Program-made: the position numbers and the translations under genes
Part shown: positions 16,877-25,560 of the stretch, one piece after another
Numbering within the stretch: position 1 is the first letter of the stretch
Layout of the letters: every line of letters begins with the position of its first letter
The notes under the pieces: generated by a model
Databases searched by the model: none
The model's input: only the letters and a program-made list of their open reading frames with translations
Told to the model about the DNA's origin: nothing
Assembly: GCA_946620035.1 (NCBI GenBank)
Contig: CAMOMX010000002.1
Coordinates: 1 to 64,000, forward strand
From: CAG-791 sp003447895
GTDB lineage: Bacteria > Bacillota > Clostridia > Lachnospirales > Lachnospiraceae
DNA length: 64,000 nucleotides
Direction: 5' to 3'

Positions 16877-18241
16877 TCAGACCATGTTTTCCGGATGGAA
16901 GACCTCATCAAATTTCTCCGGCGTAAGGAACCCAAGCCTCACGCAGGCTTCCTTCAGGGAGATGTTCTCCTTATAGGCGAGCTTGGCCGTCTTCGCCGCG
17001 TTTTCGTAGCCGATATAGGGATTGAGGGCTGTCACCAGCATGAGGGAGTGATCGAGATTATGCTTCATCTTCTCCCTGTCTGCCACAATTCCGCTCACGC
17101 AGTTCTTTCTGAAAGATTCGATCGAATCCGAGAGGAGCCGCACAGACTGGAGATAATTATAGATGATCACCGGCATAAAGACATTCAGCTGGAAGTTTCC
17201 CTGAGAGGCGGCAAATCCGATCGCCGCGTCATTTCCCATGACCTGAACCGCCACCATTGTCACCGCTTCGCACTGCGTCGGATTGACCTTTCCCGGCATG
17301 ATGGAGCTTCCGGGCTCATTTTCGGGGATCCGGATCTCTCCCAGTCCGCAGCGCGGCCCGCTGGCAAGCCATCTCACATCGTTCGCGATCTTCATCATGT
17401 CCGCAGCCAGCGCTTTCAGGGCACCGTGCGCAAATACGATCGCGTCCTTGGAAGAGAGCGCGTGGAATTTATTGCTCTCTGTCCAGAATTTATCGTAGGT
17501 GAGCTCCGACACCGCCTTCGCCGCTTCCTCCGCGAACCCTTCGGGCGCGTTGAGTCCGGTTCCGACCGCCGTGCCGCCCAGAGCCAGTTCCTTAAGTCCC
17601 TGTTCCGAACTGATGATCATCTCCCGGCACTTCTCGATCATCGCTCTCCATCCGCTGATCTCCTGGGAAAAGGCGATCGGCACGGCATCCTGAAGGTGCG
17701 TCCTGCCGCTCTTGATGACCCCCTTATTGTCCTTCTCCAGCCTCTTAAACTCCGCGATCATCGCGTCAAGGGAAGGGATCAGATGATTCTCCAAAGACGC
17801 CACCGCGGCAATATTCATCGCTGTCGGGAACGTGTCGTTGGAGCTCTGGGACATATTGACCGTGTCATTGGGGTGCAGCAGCTTTTTCCCCGCGATCTCG
17901 TTTCCGCGGTTTGCGATCACCTCATTGACATTCATATTGGACTGCGTGCCGCTTCCTGTCTGCCATACCGCCAGAGGAAACTCACCGAAATGTTTCCCTT
18001 TTATGATCTCATCACACACCTGTCCGATCAGACTGCATCTCTCTTCGTCGAGCTTTCCGATTCTGAAGTTGGCTATGGCCGCCGCCTTTTTCAGAATAGC
18101 GAATGCTTTGATCACTTCTTCGGGCATTTTTTCTGTACCGATCATAAAGTTCTGATAGCTTCTCTGCGTCTGTGCTCCCCAGTAGCTGTCCGCAGGGACC
18201 ATCATTTCACCCATTGAGTCGTGCTCGATCCTGAATTCCAT
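16877..18241 (-). CDS. fumC: Class II fumarate hydratase
   Basis: 454 residues, reversible hydration of fumarate to malate. The lyase-superfamily signature GSSIMPGKVNPTQCE is present with its SS loop, plus SGRTHLQDAVP and TGSGTQSNMNVNE, which are FumC rather than aspartase features. Length is normal. GGAGAG lies about 8 nt before the start. It lies downstream of hydE on the same strand but with its own promoter, so it is probably a separate unit. Confidence 0.95.
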   Translation of the reverse strand: MEFRIEHDSMGEMMVPADSYWGAQTQRSYQNFMIGTEKMPEEVIKAFAILKKAAAIANFRIGKLDEERCSLIGQVCDEIIKGKHFGEFPLAVWQTGSGTQSNMNVNEVIANRGNEIAGKKLLHPNDTVNMSQSSNDTFPTAMNIAAVASLENHLIPSLDAMIAEFKRLEKDNKGVIKSGRTHLQDAVPIAFSQEISGWRAMIEKCREMIISSEQGLKELALGGTAVGTGLNAPEGFAEEAAKAVSELTYDKFWTESNKFHALSSKDAIVFAHGALKALAADMMKIANDVRWLASGPRCGLGEIRIPENEPGSSIMPGKVNPTQCEAVTMVAVQVMGNDAAIGFAASQGNFQLNVFMPVIIYNYLQSVRLLSDSIESFRKNCVSGIVADREKMKHNLDHSLMLVTALNPYIGYENAAKTAKLAYKENISLKEACVRLGFLTPEKFDEVFHPENMV

Positions 18242-18311
18242 TTGCTGTTCTCTCCTGAATCATGAACTGTTCTATCCACCCGCTCTGCGGGTCACTGCGC
18301 CACTATAGAGT

Positions 18312-18340
18312 ATTCTATCAGTAATCCCTTCCGATTTGAA
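18312..18340 (-). promoter_or_regulatory. Probable promoter of fumC
   Basis: Minus-strand TTCAAA (18335-18340), 17 nt, TAGAAT (18312-18317). A small hairpin ACCCGC/GCGGGT at 18278-18292 lies in the leader. No terminator is apparent between hydE and this promoter. Confidence 0.5.
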
Positions 18341-18379
18341 CAGCCGTCACAAATAATATGATGTTTTTCGCGCATCGGA

Positions 18380-19519
18380 TCACTTTTTCACAAATCCCGC
18401 GCAGTCCCCCCGGCTCATGACGACCCGGTATCCCGTTCTGTCAATTCTCAGTTCCATACACCTGCGGCATTCCGCCGCCTCGTCCCCTGTGCATATTTTG
18501 CCGTCGTAGAGAAGGTATTTGCCCCGCACGTCCCCCGGTGACAGGTTCGGCATGATCACATTGGCGCCGGCCAGGATCCCCATCTCCCTCCCGAACGGGT
18601 GAATGGTTCCGAGCGCCGTCGTCGCGGGAAGAAGGACCTGCGGGTTCATGAGCCGGATCACGGCCAGAAGGATCAGCGTATCCCGCATGCTTCCCGCGCT
18701 GCAGTCTTTAAAGGGCGTGTCCCTGTGGGGGATAAAGGGGCCGATTCCGATCATATGAGGGCCCAGTTCCTTCATATACTGAAGGTCCAGGATGATGTGA
18801 TCGGGAGTCTGGCCGGGCGTTCCGATCATGATGCCGCAGCCGACCTGGTAGCCGATCTCTTTGAGGTCCGAGAGGCAGCGCTTTCTGTTCCCGATACTGA
18901 GCCCGGCCGGGTGGAGCAGGCGATAGTGGTCCGGATCCGACGTCTCCTGCCTTAGCAGATACCTGTCCGCACCCGCGTCAAAATAGGCCTGATAGGAAGC
19001 TCTCTCCCTCTCCCCGATCGAGAGAGTCACCGCGCAGTCCGCATAGCGCTCCTTGATCCCGGATACGATCTCACAGATCGCGTCATCCGAATAGGCCATG
19101 TCTTCGCCGCCCTGAAGGACAAACGTGCGAAAACCAAGCGCGTAGCCCTCCTCACAGCATTCCAGGATCCGCTCTCTGCTGAGCCTGTATCTTGAGGTAT
19201 TTTTGTTGCTTCTTCGGATCCCGCAGTAGTAGCAGTCATTTCTGCAGTAATTTGTAAACTCGATGAGTCCCCGCAGATACACGTCCCGCCCGTAATACTT
19301 CTCTCTCACTTCTCTCGCTTTTTCAAAGAGAATCTCTTCCTCTTCCGTGCACAGAGCATCTGGAAGGCCCGGGCAGAGATTGACACTCCGTGATGGCTCT
19401 CTCCGGGACTCTCCGCTTCCTAACACCCCGTAAATCCGAAAAAGCTCTGTAAACTCCTCGCGGCTGAGCGTGCGCTCTTTAGAAAGCTTCTCTATAAGCT
19501 CCTTTACTCCTGTCTCCAT
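18380..19519 (-). CDS. hydE: [FeFe]-hydrogenase maturase HydE, radical SAM
   Basis: 379 residues. The radical SAM cluster motif is NYCRNDCYYCGIRR (CX3CX2C, near residue 93) and the C-terminal second-cluster motif CTGDEAAECRRC (CX7CX2C) is also present, as in the crystallised Thermotoga HydE. HydE acts on the cysteine-iron-carbonyl-cyanide product of HydG in building the H-cluster. Here it is the last gene of an 11-gene operon that has HypCDEF and nitrogenase-like genes but no hydG, so its substrate may come from a different source. The start overlaps hydF by 16 nt. Related radical SAM enzymes (PylB, BioB) are excluded by the second cluster and HydF linkage. Confidence 0.93.
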   Translation of the reverse strand: METGVKELIEKLSKERTLSREEFTELFRIYGVLGSGESRREPSRSVNLCPGLPDALCTEEEEILFEKAREVREKYYGRDVYLRGLIEFTNYCRNDCYYCGIRRSNKNTSRYRLSRERILECCEEGYALGFRTFVLQGGEDMAYSDDAICEIVSGIKERYADCAVTLSIGERERASYQAYFDAGADRYLLRQETSDPDHYRLLHPAGLSIGNRKRCLSDLKEIGYQVGCGIMIGTPGQTPDHIILDLQYMKELGPHMIGIGPFIPHRDTPFKDCSAGSMRDTLILLAVIRLMNPQVLLPATTALGTIHPFGREMGILAGANVIMPNLSPGDVRGKYLLYDGKICTGDEAAECRRCMELRIDRTGYRVVMSRGDCAGFVKK

Positions 19520-20754
19520 ACGACCTGTAAACTCCTGTCAAGAATTCCCTTCATATAGGCAATGGCAGTTCCGTAATTGGTAAACGGGATCCCCTGGTCC
19601 GCGGCGCATTTCATGCGAAAGCGCATCTCCCTCTCATTGAGCATGCAGCCTCCGCAGTGAATGACCATGGCATATCGGCTCAGGTCCTCCGGAAAACCGG
19701 TCCCGGAGGAAGTCTCAAAGAGAAGTTTCTTTCCCGTTCTCTTTCTGATCCAGGCGGGGAGCTTTTCGGTCCCGATATCCCCGCATTGGCGATGGTGCGT
19801 ACAGCCCTCGGAGATCAGGACGACATCTCCGTCCTTCAGGTCATCGATCTTCCTGACGCCCCGGACCGCCGCGTCCAAAAATCCCTTGTACCTGGCCATC
19901 AGAATGGAAAAAGATGTGAGCGGGATCCTGTCGGGGACGATCTTCGATACCTCCTCAAACACCTGGCTGTCCGTGATGATAAGCCCCGGCTCATTCCCCG
20001 CTCCGCCGTTTTCCCCGCTTCCCAGTCGTCCTATGAGCTCCTCCAGCCTGTCCTCTTTGACGCAGACCGGAATGCCGTCCGCATCGAGGATCCCCCGGAT
20101 CGTCATCTGCTGCGGAAGGATCAGCCTTCCCTTGGGCGCCGCTTTGTCGATCGGGATTACAAGGACCACTATCTCGGAAGGCCGGATCAGGTCCCCGATG
20201 AGGGGCCTCTGGGCCGTCCCCGCGCGGCCGAGCGCGGCAATTCTCTCCTTGAGTGCATGGATTCCGAATCCTGTCAGGGCGCTGACATAGATCGGCGCGT
20301 GTAAGTCCGTGCTGTCAGGCTCAGGCTCTATCAGAGCCTCTTTGTCATTTATGTCCGCTGTGAGGTCCGCCTTGTTGAACACGATCAGATACGGAATTTC
20401 CTTCTCCTCAAACAGGCTCACCAGTTCGAAGTCGGCTTCTCCCATCCCGCACTGCGCGTCGACGATCAGGACGGCCAGGTCCGTTCGGTTTAACACTCTT
20501 TTGGCGCGCATCACGCGCTTTTCCCCAAGCGCTCCCTCGTCATCAAATCCCGGCGTGTCGATCATGACTACCGGCCCCAGCGGCAGAAGTTCCATCGATT
20601 TGCTCACGGGATCCGTGGTCGTGCCCTTTACCTCGGAGACGACGGAGATCTCCTGGTCTGTCACAGCATTGACAAGGCTGGACTTTCCGGCATTTCTTCT
20701 TCCGAAAAATCCGATATGTACTCTCTCGCCGGACGGCGCTTTGTTAAGACTCAT
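19504..20754 (-). CDS. hydF: [FeFe]-hydrogenase maturation GTPase HydF
   Basis: 416 residues. The N-terminal GTPase domain has the P-loop GRRNAGKSSL, switch region KGTTTDPV and DTPGFDD, then NKAD. The C-terminal iron-sulfur site is canonical: CTHHRQC and, about 50 residues on, MVIHCGGCML (CxH...HCxxC). HydF is the scaffold and carrier that hands the assembled di-iron subcluster to HydA. All these residues are intact, so the protein should be functional. The ATG overlaps the stop of the upstream component-1 gene (ATGA). The normal partner hydG is absent from the operon. Confidence 0.95.
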   Translation of the reverse strand: MSLNKAPSGERVHIGFFGRRNAGKSSLVNAVTDQEISVVSEVKGTTTDPVSKSMELLPLGPVVMIDTPGFDDEGALGEKRVMRAKRVLNRTDLAVLIVDAQCGMGEADFELVSLFEEKEIPYLIVFNKADLTADINDKEALIEPEPDSTDLHAPIYVSALTGFGIHALKERIAALGRAGTAQRPLIGDLIRPSEIVVLVIPIDKAAPKGRLILPQQMTIRGILDADGIPVCVKEDRLEELIGRLGSGENGGAGNEPGLIITDSQVFEEVSKIVPDRIPLTSFSILMARYKGFLDAAVRGVRKIDDLKDGDVVLISEGCTHHRQCGDIGTEKLPAWIRKRTGKKLLFETSSGTGFPEDLSRYAMVIHCGGCMLNEREMRFRMKCAADQGIPFTNYGTAIAYMKGILDRSLQVVWRQE

Positions 20755-21941
20755 TTTTCACTCCCTATTCCCCGGAACAGCTTGTCAGTAAAATCCCTGT
20801 CGAACGGATCGGTAAAACGGCTTCTGTACAGTCTCCCCGAAAAGGCCAGATGCGCGAGCGGGACAAGCTCAGCCTCCGGCGGAAGCACATACCGGTACAG
20901 AGGATCGGCGATCACCTTTGTCCCCTTTCGGCAGAGCTTTGAGAGCGCGTCTTCCGCTTCCTCCTCGCCTCTGCAGATCAGGTCCCCGCTCCGGATCAGC
21001 CCTTCGCTCCCCTCCGTGGACGCGATCACCTTTGTCTTCATTCCCTGCGCCTCGCAAAGGCCGGCAATGCTGCATGCGCTCACAGGCTCTCCGATCACGA
21101 TGAGATCGGGCGCCTCTTCCCGCTCTTTATCCTGTCCCTCTTCCCGGATATAGGCGCATCCGCACAAATCCTCTGCCTCAGCTCTCTCCAGTTCCCGGGA
21201 AAGGCTTTTCATCTGCCCGCCGGCCGGCATCCCGCAGACCCAGGGCGTTCCGAACTTCTCTCTTAAGACCTTGGCGGCACCAAGGCCCGCTGCCGAGACA
21301 ACAAGATTGACCGAAGCGCTTCCCGAATTTTTGATCTGTCCAAGAGAACTTCCCATGGCCCAGACCGATCCGGCCTTCCAGCCCTCTTCCGCAAGAAGCT
21401 CCCGGATCGATTCCGCGCTCTTTGGACTGCCAAAATCCAGAGGCGTCATGCCAAGTACATTGACGGTGCGCTCCCTTCGGACTGCGCCTTCGCTTTCTCC
21501 GAACAATTTGCGGGCAAGCATAGAAAAGGCAAGTCCGGCGCCGGTCACATAGTCGTGCATTCCGTTTGTGGGCACATAAAAGGTCGGGATCCCGGTCTTT
21601 TGCTCAATCACACGGCTGATCCCTGCAAAGTCTGTGCCGGTGAGATACGGGATCGGCGAGTTGCAGAGCGAAATAAAGAGAGGGCTGCAGGATTCGGCGG
21701 CGCTTACGACGTCTTCGATCAGTTTTTCATCATTTCCGAGCACTGCGTCCGGCTCGCACAGGCCTGACAGAAAGATCAGGCTGTCCCGGTCATACCACCT
21801 CGTCTCGTCGTGCGTATTGTAAGTGGAATTGCATCCCGAGGGGTCATGCATCACCGTCATTCCGCCCAGCTCGTAGAGGGCGGAACAAACGCCCGACACA
21901 TCCCCCGTATAGACCGGCAGGATTCTGTATGTCTGTCTCAT
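20751..21941 (-). CDS. Nitrogenase component-1-like subunit (NifK-like), set 2
   Basis: 396 residues of the nitrogenase/oxidoreductase component 1 fold. Three cysteines match the positions of the NifK P-cluster ligands: C19 (SGVCSALYELGG), C37 (HDPSGCNST) and C93 (ISLCNSP followed by TGTDF). It is a clear paralogue of the C-terminal half of the fusion at 29285-31825 (shared YELGG.TV, E.RW, GTDF and a PLAHLAFSG-like end). The start at 21941 has GGGAGGTG directly upstream; a longer frame to 22037 lacks similarity. It is expected to pair with the component-1 half of the upstream H/D fusion, 114 nt away. Catalytic role unknown. Confidence 0.85.
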   Translation of the reverse strand: MRQTYRILPVYTGDVSGVCSALYELGGMTVMHDPSGCNSTYNTHDETRWYDRDSLIFLSGLCEPDAVLGNDEKLIEDVVSAAESCSPLFISLCNSPIPYLTGTDFAGISRVIEQKTGIPTFYVPTNGMHDYVTGAGLAFSMLARKLFGESEGAVRRERTVNVLGMTPLDFGSPKSAESIRELLAEEGWKAGSVWAMGSSLGQIKNSGSASVNLVVSAAGLGAAKVLREKFGTPWVCGMPAGGQMKSLSRELERAEAEDLCGCAYIREEGQDKEREEAPDLIVIGEPVSACSIAGLCEAQGMKTKVIASTEGSEGLIRSGDLICRGEEEAEDALSKLCRKGTKVIADPLYRYVLPPEAELVPLAHLAFSGRLYRSRFTDPFDRDFTDKLFRGIGSEK

Positions 21942-22055
21942 ACACACCTCCCTTTCCTGTGAACAGTGAGTTTTTCCTTTTCTGCGCGTGCGGAAAGAGC
22001 CGCCTCGATGACTGCGATCGATGTCTTCACGCTTCAAAAGCTGCTCCCACGGCCG

Positions 22056-24251
22056 TTAGAAAAGAAAGCTCCCGCATCCCAGTCCCTTGCGGGGCACAAG
22101 GTCCCGCGTGTCCTTCTCCTTCCGATAGGCGTCCTCCATGAGGGCCGCCAGCTTCCGGATCCCGTCATAGCCCCACATCCCGGCGTTGTCAATGATATTG
22201 ACAAAGTGCCCTGTTCCGCAGAACCAGGCCGCCTTGGGGCCTATGGCCAGAAAGCTCTGATGGTCACTTCCCAGTCTCTTAGCGTGAAGGAGTCTTCCGT
22301 TTGTGTGGATCGTGCTGCACAGAAGGACCTGCGGCGCATAGTCTCTCAGCCACTTGAAATCCGGCTCCTCCTCGGCGGAGACGGCGTCCAGATAGATCTC
22401 TTTTACCGAAAAACCGCGCTCTGTCAAATAGCGGGCAAGTCCGAGCGGCCTCTGCACAGAAACCGCGTCGATCGCGATCGGCGTGTCCCCGACAAGGCTC
22501 AGAAGTTCCGCAAAGGCCCTGTCACAGCGTGCCTCTTCCGCGTCGGGATCGATCCCCGCCTCCTCACAGGTGACGTCAAGCGCCTTCGCGGCTTTCCGGA
22601 TCAGTCCGCCGATCTCTTCATAGCCCATGGCGGCCGGAAGATACAGGCCCTCGGCCCCCAGTCTCCGCGCTGTCTGCCGGACGGATCCTGAAGCCAGGTA
22701 ACTTCGCGTGATCAGGATATCCCTGGAAGCGAGGCTTCCGTAGTCTGAAAGCGTGAGGCAGTCCTGGATCTGGAGCGGAAGGGACGCGGTGCCCTTTTTC
22801 CGGTCCGAGGCCTTGATCAGTTTCATGAGTTCGCTTTCGGGGTCCAGCGGATAAATGTCTCCCAGAAGCGCGGTGCCTCCTGTCTTTACGGACGGCCGCT
22901 CCAGGATGTCCATCATCGCCTTTCTCAGCTTCTGATCCGGCGTGGGGCCTGTCTTTTGCATGATCGGGTCCATCCAGCCCCTTAAGAAAGTGATATCCGG
23001 AAATCTTTTTTCCAGCTCCCCGTAGACATAGCGGAGGTCACAGCCCACAAAGTGATGGAGACACACGGGAAATACGATGACCGCCCGGGGCATTCCCTCC
23101 TCCCCTTTTGTGCGCCTGATCTTTCGGAGCACATCGCTGACTCCCTCCAATGTGATCTCCTCGAGATTTCCGGCATGCATGTCCGCCTCCTCGAGGACCA
23201 CGCAGGAAAAGCGGTCGAGAGCATTCATTTCCGCCGCCGTCATGACAACGCCTCGCATGCAGTTGTCGGAGCAGATATAGATCTGATGGCTCTCGGGCAT
23301 CAGCATTCCGATATGCACGATATTCCACGTCTCATGGACCGGCGGATTGAACTCCAGTCCCGCCTTAAAGGGGGCGGGAAAGGACGCGCTTCCCACCGGA
23401 ATCCTCGAATCCTGCTCCCGGATCCCTTGACTTTCGCAGGAGGACTGAGTCTTCGAACCCTCCCCGTTCTCTCTTTTTACCGGGTAGCGCACAGAATATC
23501 TCTCCGCAATGCTGTCCGCGAGTTTCCTGTACTGCCCGGCGATTTCGGACTCCGGAAAGGCTTCCGCTACTGTCTGCCTGCGTTCCTCCGCCTCCTGGAC
23601 AAGCTCCGATCTCATGATCGTTCCCCGTATTTCCGTGCCGAGGTCCTGTGCCAGTTCCCGAACCTTTTGTTTCTCTCTCTTTACATTTCTCTCATTCAGG
23701 ATCAGGCCGCCCAGCTCTGCGTAGCCCCGCTCCCGGTATTCCTCTACAGCGAGCCCGATATTGGCCGCCGCGTAGATGGACATATTCTCTCCGGACGTCA
23801 CCACAAATACAGAGTCGGCGTATCCCTCCCGCATAGGCATCGCGAAGCCTCCGCAGACGACGTCGCCCAGAATGTCATAGAGGACGATATCCGGCTCGTA
23901 TTCCGTGAGGATTCCCTTTTCCCTGAGCACTTCCAGCGCCTTCATGATCCCTCTTCCGGCGCATCCGCGGCCGGGATGGGGGCCTCCCGCCTCCGCGCAG
24001 ATGATCCGCCCGCCATTGTCTGTATTTTTCACAAACACGACATCGTCAAGCGTAAACGGCTCGCGGCTTCTGACCTTTTCCATGACCGTCGGGATCTCTT
24101 TTCCTCCGCGGATGTAGAACGTCGAATCCGCCTTGGGATCGCAGCCCACCTGCAGGACTGTAAGGCCGCGCTCCGCCCAGCAGACTGCCAGATTGGCCGC
24201 CGTCGTTGATTTTCCGATTCCGCCTTTTCCGTAAAAAGCTAATCTGATCAT
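22056..24251 (-). CDS. NifH-like ATPase fused to a nitrogenase component-1-like subunit, set 2
   Basis: 731 residues in two parts. Residues 1-~255 are a NifH/BchL-type iron protein: Walker A GKGGIGKST (8-16), GCDPKADST (36-44), and cluster-bridging cysteines C97 (GRGCAGRG) and C133 (DVVCGGFA). A Ser/Lys-rich linker (~258-300) leads to a component-1-like domain with C327/C331 (YICSDNCMRG) and C397/C404 (PVCLHHFVGC), which correspond in position to two of the three NifD P-cluster cysteines. NifH and component 1 are normally separate and associate only transiently, so a covalent fusion is unusual. It begins in the stop of the TM1266-like gene (ATGA). The domain is paralogous to the first half of the 29285-31825 product. 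Confidence 0.88.
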   Translation of the reverse strand: MIRLAFYGKGGIGKSTTAANLAVCWAERGLTVLQVGCDPKADSTFYIRGGKEIPTVMEKVRSREPFTLDDVVFVKNTDNGGRIICAEAGGPHPGRGCAGRGIMKALEVLREKGILTEYEPDIVLYDILGDVVCGGFAMPMREGYADSVFVVTSGENMSIYAAANIGLAVEEYRERGYAELGGLILNERNVKREKQKVRELAQDLGTEIRGTIMRSELVQEAEERRQTVAEAFPESEIAGQYRKLADSIAERYSVRYPVKRENGEGSKTQSSCESQGIREQDSRIPVGSASFPAPFKAGLEFNPPVHETWNIVHIGMLMPESHQIYICSDNCMRGVVMTAAEMNALDRFSCVVLEEADMHAGNLEEITLEGVSDVLRKIRRTKGEEGMPRAVIVFPVCLHHFVGCDLRYVYGELEKRFPDITFLRGWMDPIMQKTGPTPDQKLRKAMMDILERPSVKTGGTALLGDIYPLDPESELMKLIKASDRKKGTASLPLQIQDCLTLSDYGSLASRDILITRSYLASGSVRQTARRLGAEGLYLPAAMGYEEIGGLIRKAAKALDVTCEEAGIDPDAEEARCDRAFAELLSLVGDTPIAIDAVSVQRPLGLARYLTERGFSVKEIYLDAVSAEEEPDFKWLRDYAPQVLLCSTIHTNGRLLHAKRLGSDHQSFLAIGPKAAWFCGTGHFVNIIDNAGMWGYDGIRKLAALMEDAYRKEKDTRDLVPRKGLGCGSFLF

Positions 24252-24520
24252 GTCTCTTCCGCCTTTGTGATCACATTGGAATACGCGGTCTTGGTGTTGA
24301 TCCCGGGGAGGCGTCCGATCCTGCCCGAGAGCGCGCTGATCGTCTCCTGCGGCGCATCCACTGCCACGCTGATGATACTGATTCCCTTTTCTCTGTAGGG
24401 GATGCCCATTCTTCCGATAATGAAGGCACGGTATTCGTGCAGGATCTCATTGATCGAGTGCGTCACATCCTCGTTTTCCACTATGATCGAAATCACAGCA
24501 ACTCTTGTCTCTTTACTCAT
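24248..24520 (-). CDS. TM1266-type small protein (iron-only hydrogenase system regulator family)
   Basis: 90 residues, beta-alpha-beta ACT/NikR-C-like ferredoxin fold: RVAVISIIVENEDVTHSINEI and later KGISIISVAVDAPQETISALSGRIG. The family is named after Thermotoga TM1266 and is usually encoded beside hydE/hydF/hydG; it is proposed to be a ligand-binding regulator but lacks a DNA-binding domain here. The start at 24520 has GGGAGG 6 nt upstream. It lies 19 nt after hypE and overlaps the H/D fusion by 4 nt. Its presence ties this operon to the hydrogenase maturation gene neighbourhood. Confidence 0.85.
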   Translation of the reverse strand: MSKETRVAVISIIVENEDVTHSINEILHEYRAFIIGRMGIPYREKGISIISVAVDAPQETISALSGRIGRLPGINTKTAYSNVITKAEET

Positions 24521-24539
24521 TGCGGACCTCCCATCCGGG

Positions 24540-25559
24540 TCAGCAGATCCTGGGAAGAAGCTCATTTCCGGGCTGCGGAAGAAGCGTCTGCGCGCCGATC
24601 TGTGTCGTAAGCGCAACTCTCCCCGGCATCTCCTCCGTGATTTTCCCGATCACTGCCGCGCCTTCCGTGTACTTGCATTTTCGCAGCGCCTCCAGGAGAA
24701 GGTCTGCCTTCTCCTTAGGACATACCATGACAAGCCTTCCCTCGCAGGCAAGGTACAGAGGTTCCAGTCCCAGAAGTCCGCAGACGCCTCTCACTGCGCC
24801 GTCCACGGGAATGGATACCGCGTCCAGATTTACGCCGACGCCGCTTTGCCCCGCGATCTCATAGAGCACCGTCCCTACGCCGCCCCGGGTGGCATCCCGG
24901 ATCACATGGATGTCCGGAACCGCCTCAAGGGCCGCCTGTACGGCCTTATTTAAGGGCGCGCAGTCGCTTGTCACGTCCGCTTCGATGCCGTAATCGTCCC
25001 TCTCAAGAAGGATCGTGCAGCCGTGTCTTCCGATGTCGCCGGTCACGATGACCACATCCCCGGGAACAGCAAGCGCCCCGGAAGTCCGGATCCCGTCCGG
25101 GATGAAGCCCACCCCTGTCGTGTTGATGAACACGCCGTCGGCCTGTCCTTTTCCGGTGACTTTCGTGTCGCCCGCGACGATCGATACGCCTGCTTCCCGC
25201 GCGGTCTTTTCCATTGCGTCGGCGATCTTTTCGAGATCCTCCATAGGAAATCCCTCTTCGATCACAAAGGCACAGGTCAGATACCGGGGAACAGCGCCCA
25301 TGCAGGCCAGGTCATTGACTGTACCGCAGACAGCGAGCTTTCCGATGTTGCCTCCCGCGAAGAAGGCGGGAGAGACGATAAAACTGTCCGTAGACATCGC
25401 GATCCGCCCCTTCTCCACTTCGATCACGGCGGCGTCGTCCGCCGTAAAGAGCGGATTTTCAAAGTGTCTCTTAAAGACTCTGTCGATCAGCTCCGAAGTC
25501 TGCTTTCCCCCCGCTCCGTGCGCCAGGGTCACTGTACCTTTTCCTGCCATATTGTCCAT
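24540..25559 (-). CDS. hypE: Hydrogenase maturation protein HypE
   Basis: 339 residues of the PurM/ThiL fold. It dehydrates the carbamoylated C-terminal cysteine to a thiocyanate, the cyanide donor for the iron centre. The required C-terminal PRIC is present, as are HGAGGKQTSELI and the glycine-rich RDATRGGVGTVL. The start at 25559 is chosen since GGAGG, encoded in the last codons of hypD, lies 5 nt before it, and the HypE family starts here. One base separates it from the hypD stop. Confidence 0.97.
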   Translation of the reverse strand: MDNMAGKGTVTLAHGAGGKQTSELIDRVFKRHFENPLFTADDAAVIEVEKGRIAMSTDSFIVSPAFFAGGNIGKLAVCGTVNDLACMGAVPRYLTCAFVIEEGFPMEDLEKIADAMEKTAREAGVSIVAGDTKVTGKGQADGVFINTTGVGFIPDGIRTSGALAVPGDVVIVTGDIGRHGCTILLERDDYGIEADVTSDCAPLNKAVQAALEAVPDIHVIRDATRGGVGTVLYEIAGQSGVGVNLDAVSIPVDGAVRGVCGLLGLEPLYLACEGRLVMVCPKEKADLLLEALRKCKYTEGAAVIGKITEEMPGRVALTTQIGAQTLLPQPGNELLPRIC

Positions 25560-25560
25560 C

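Noticed and set aside
23052..24209. Long open frame on the plus strand opposite the NifH-like fusion (and many similar antisense frames)
   Set aside because: It mirrors the codon pattern of the minus-strand gene, has no ribosome site and no recognisable motif; such frames are common opposite GC-rich genes.
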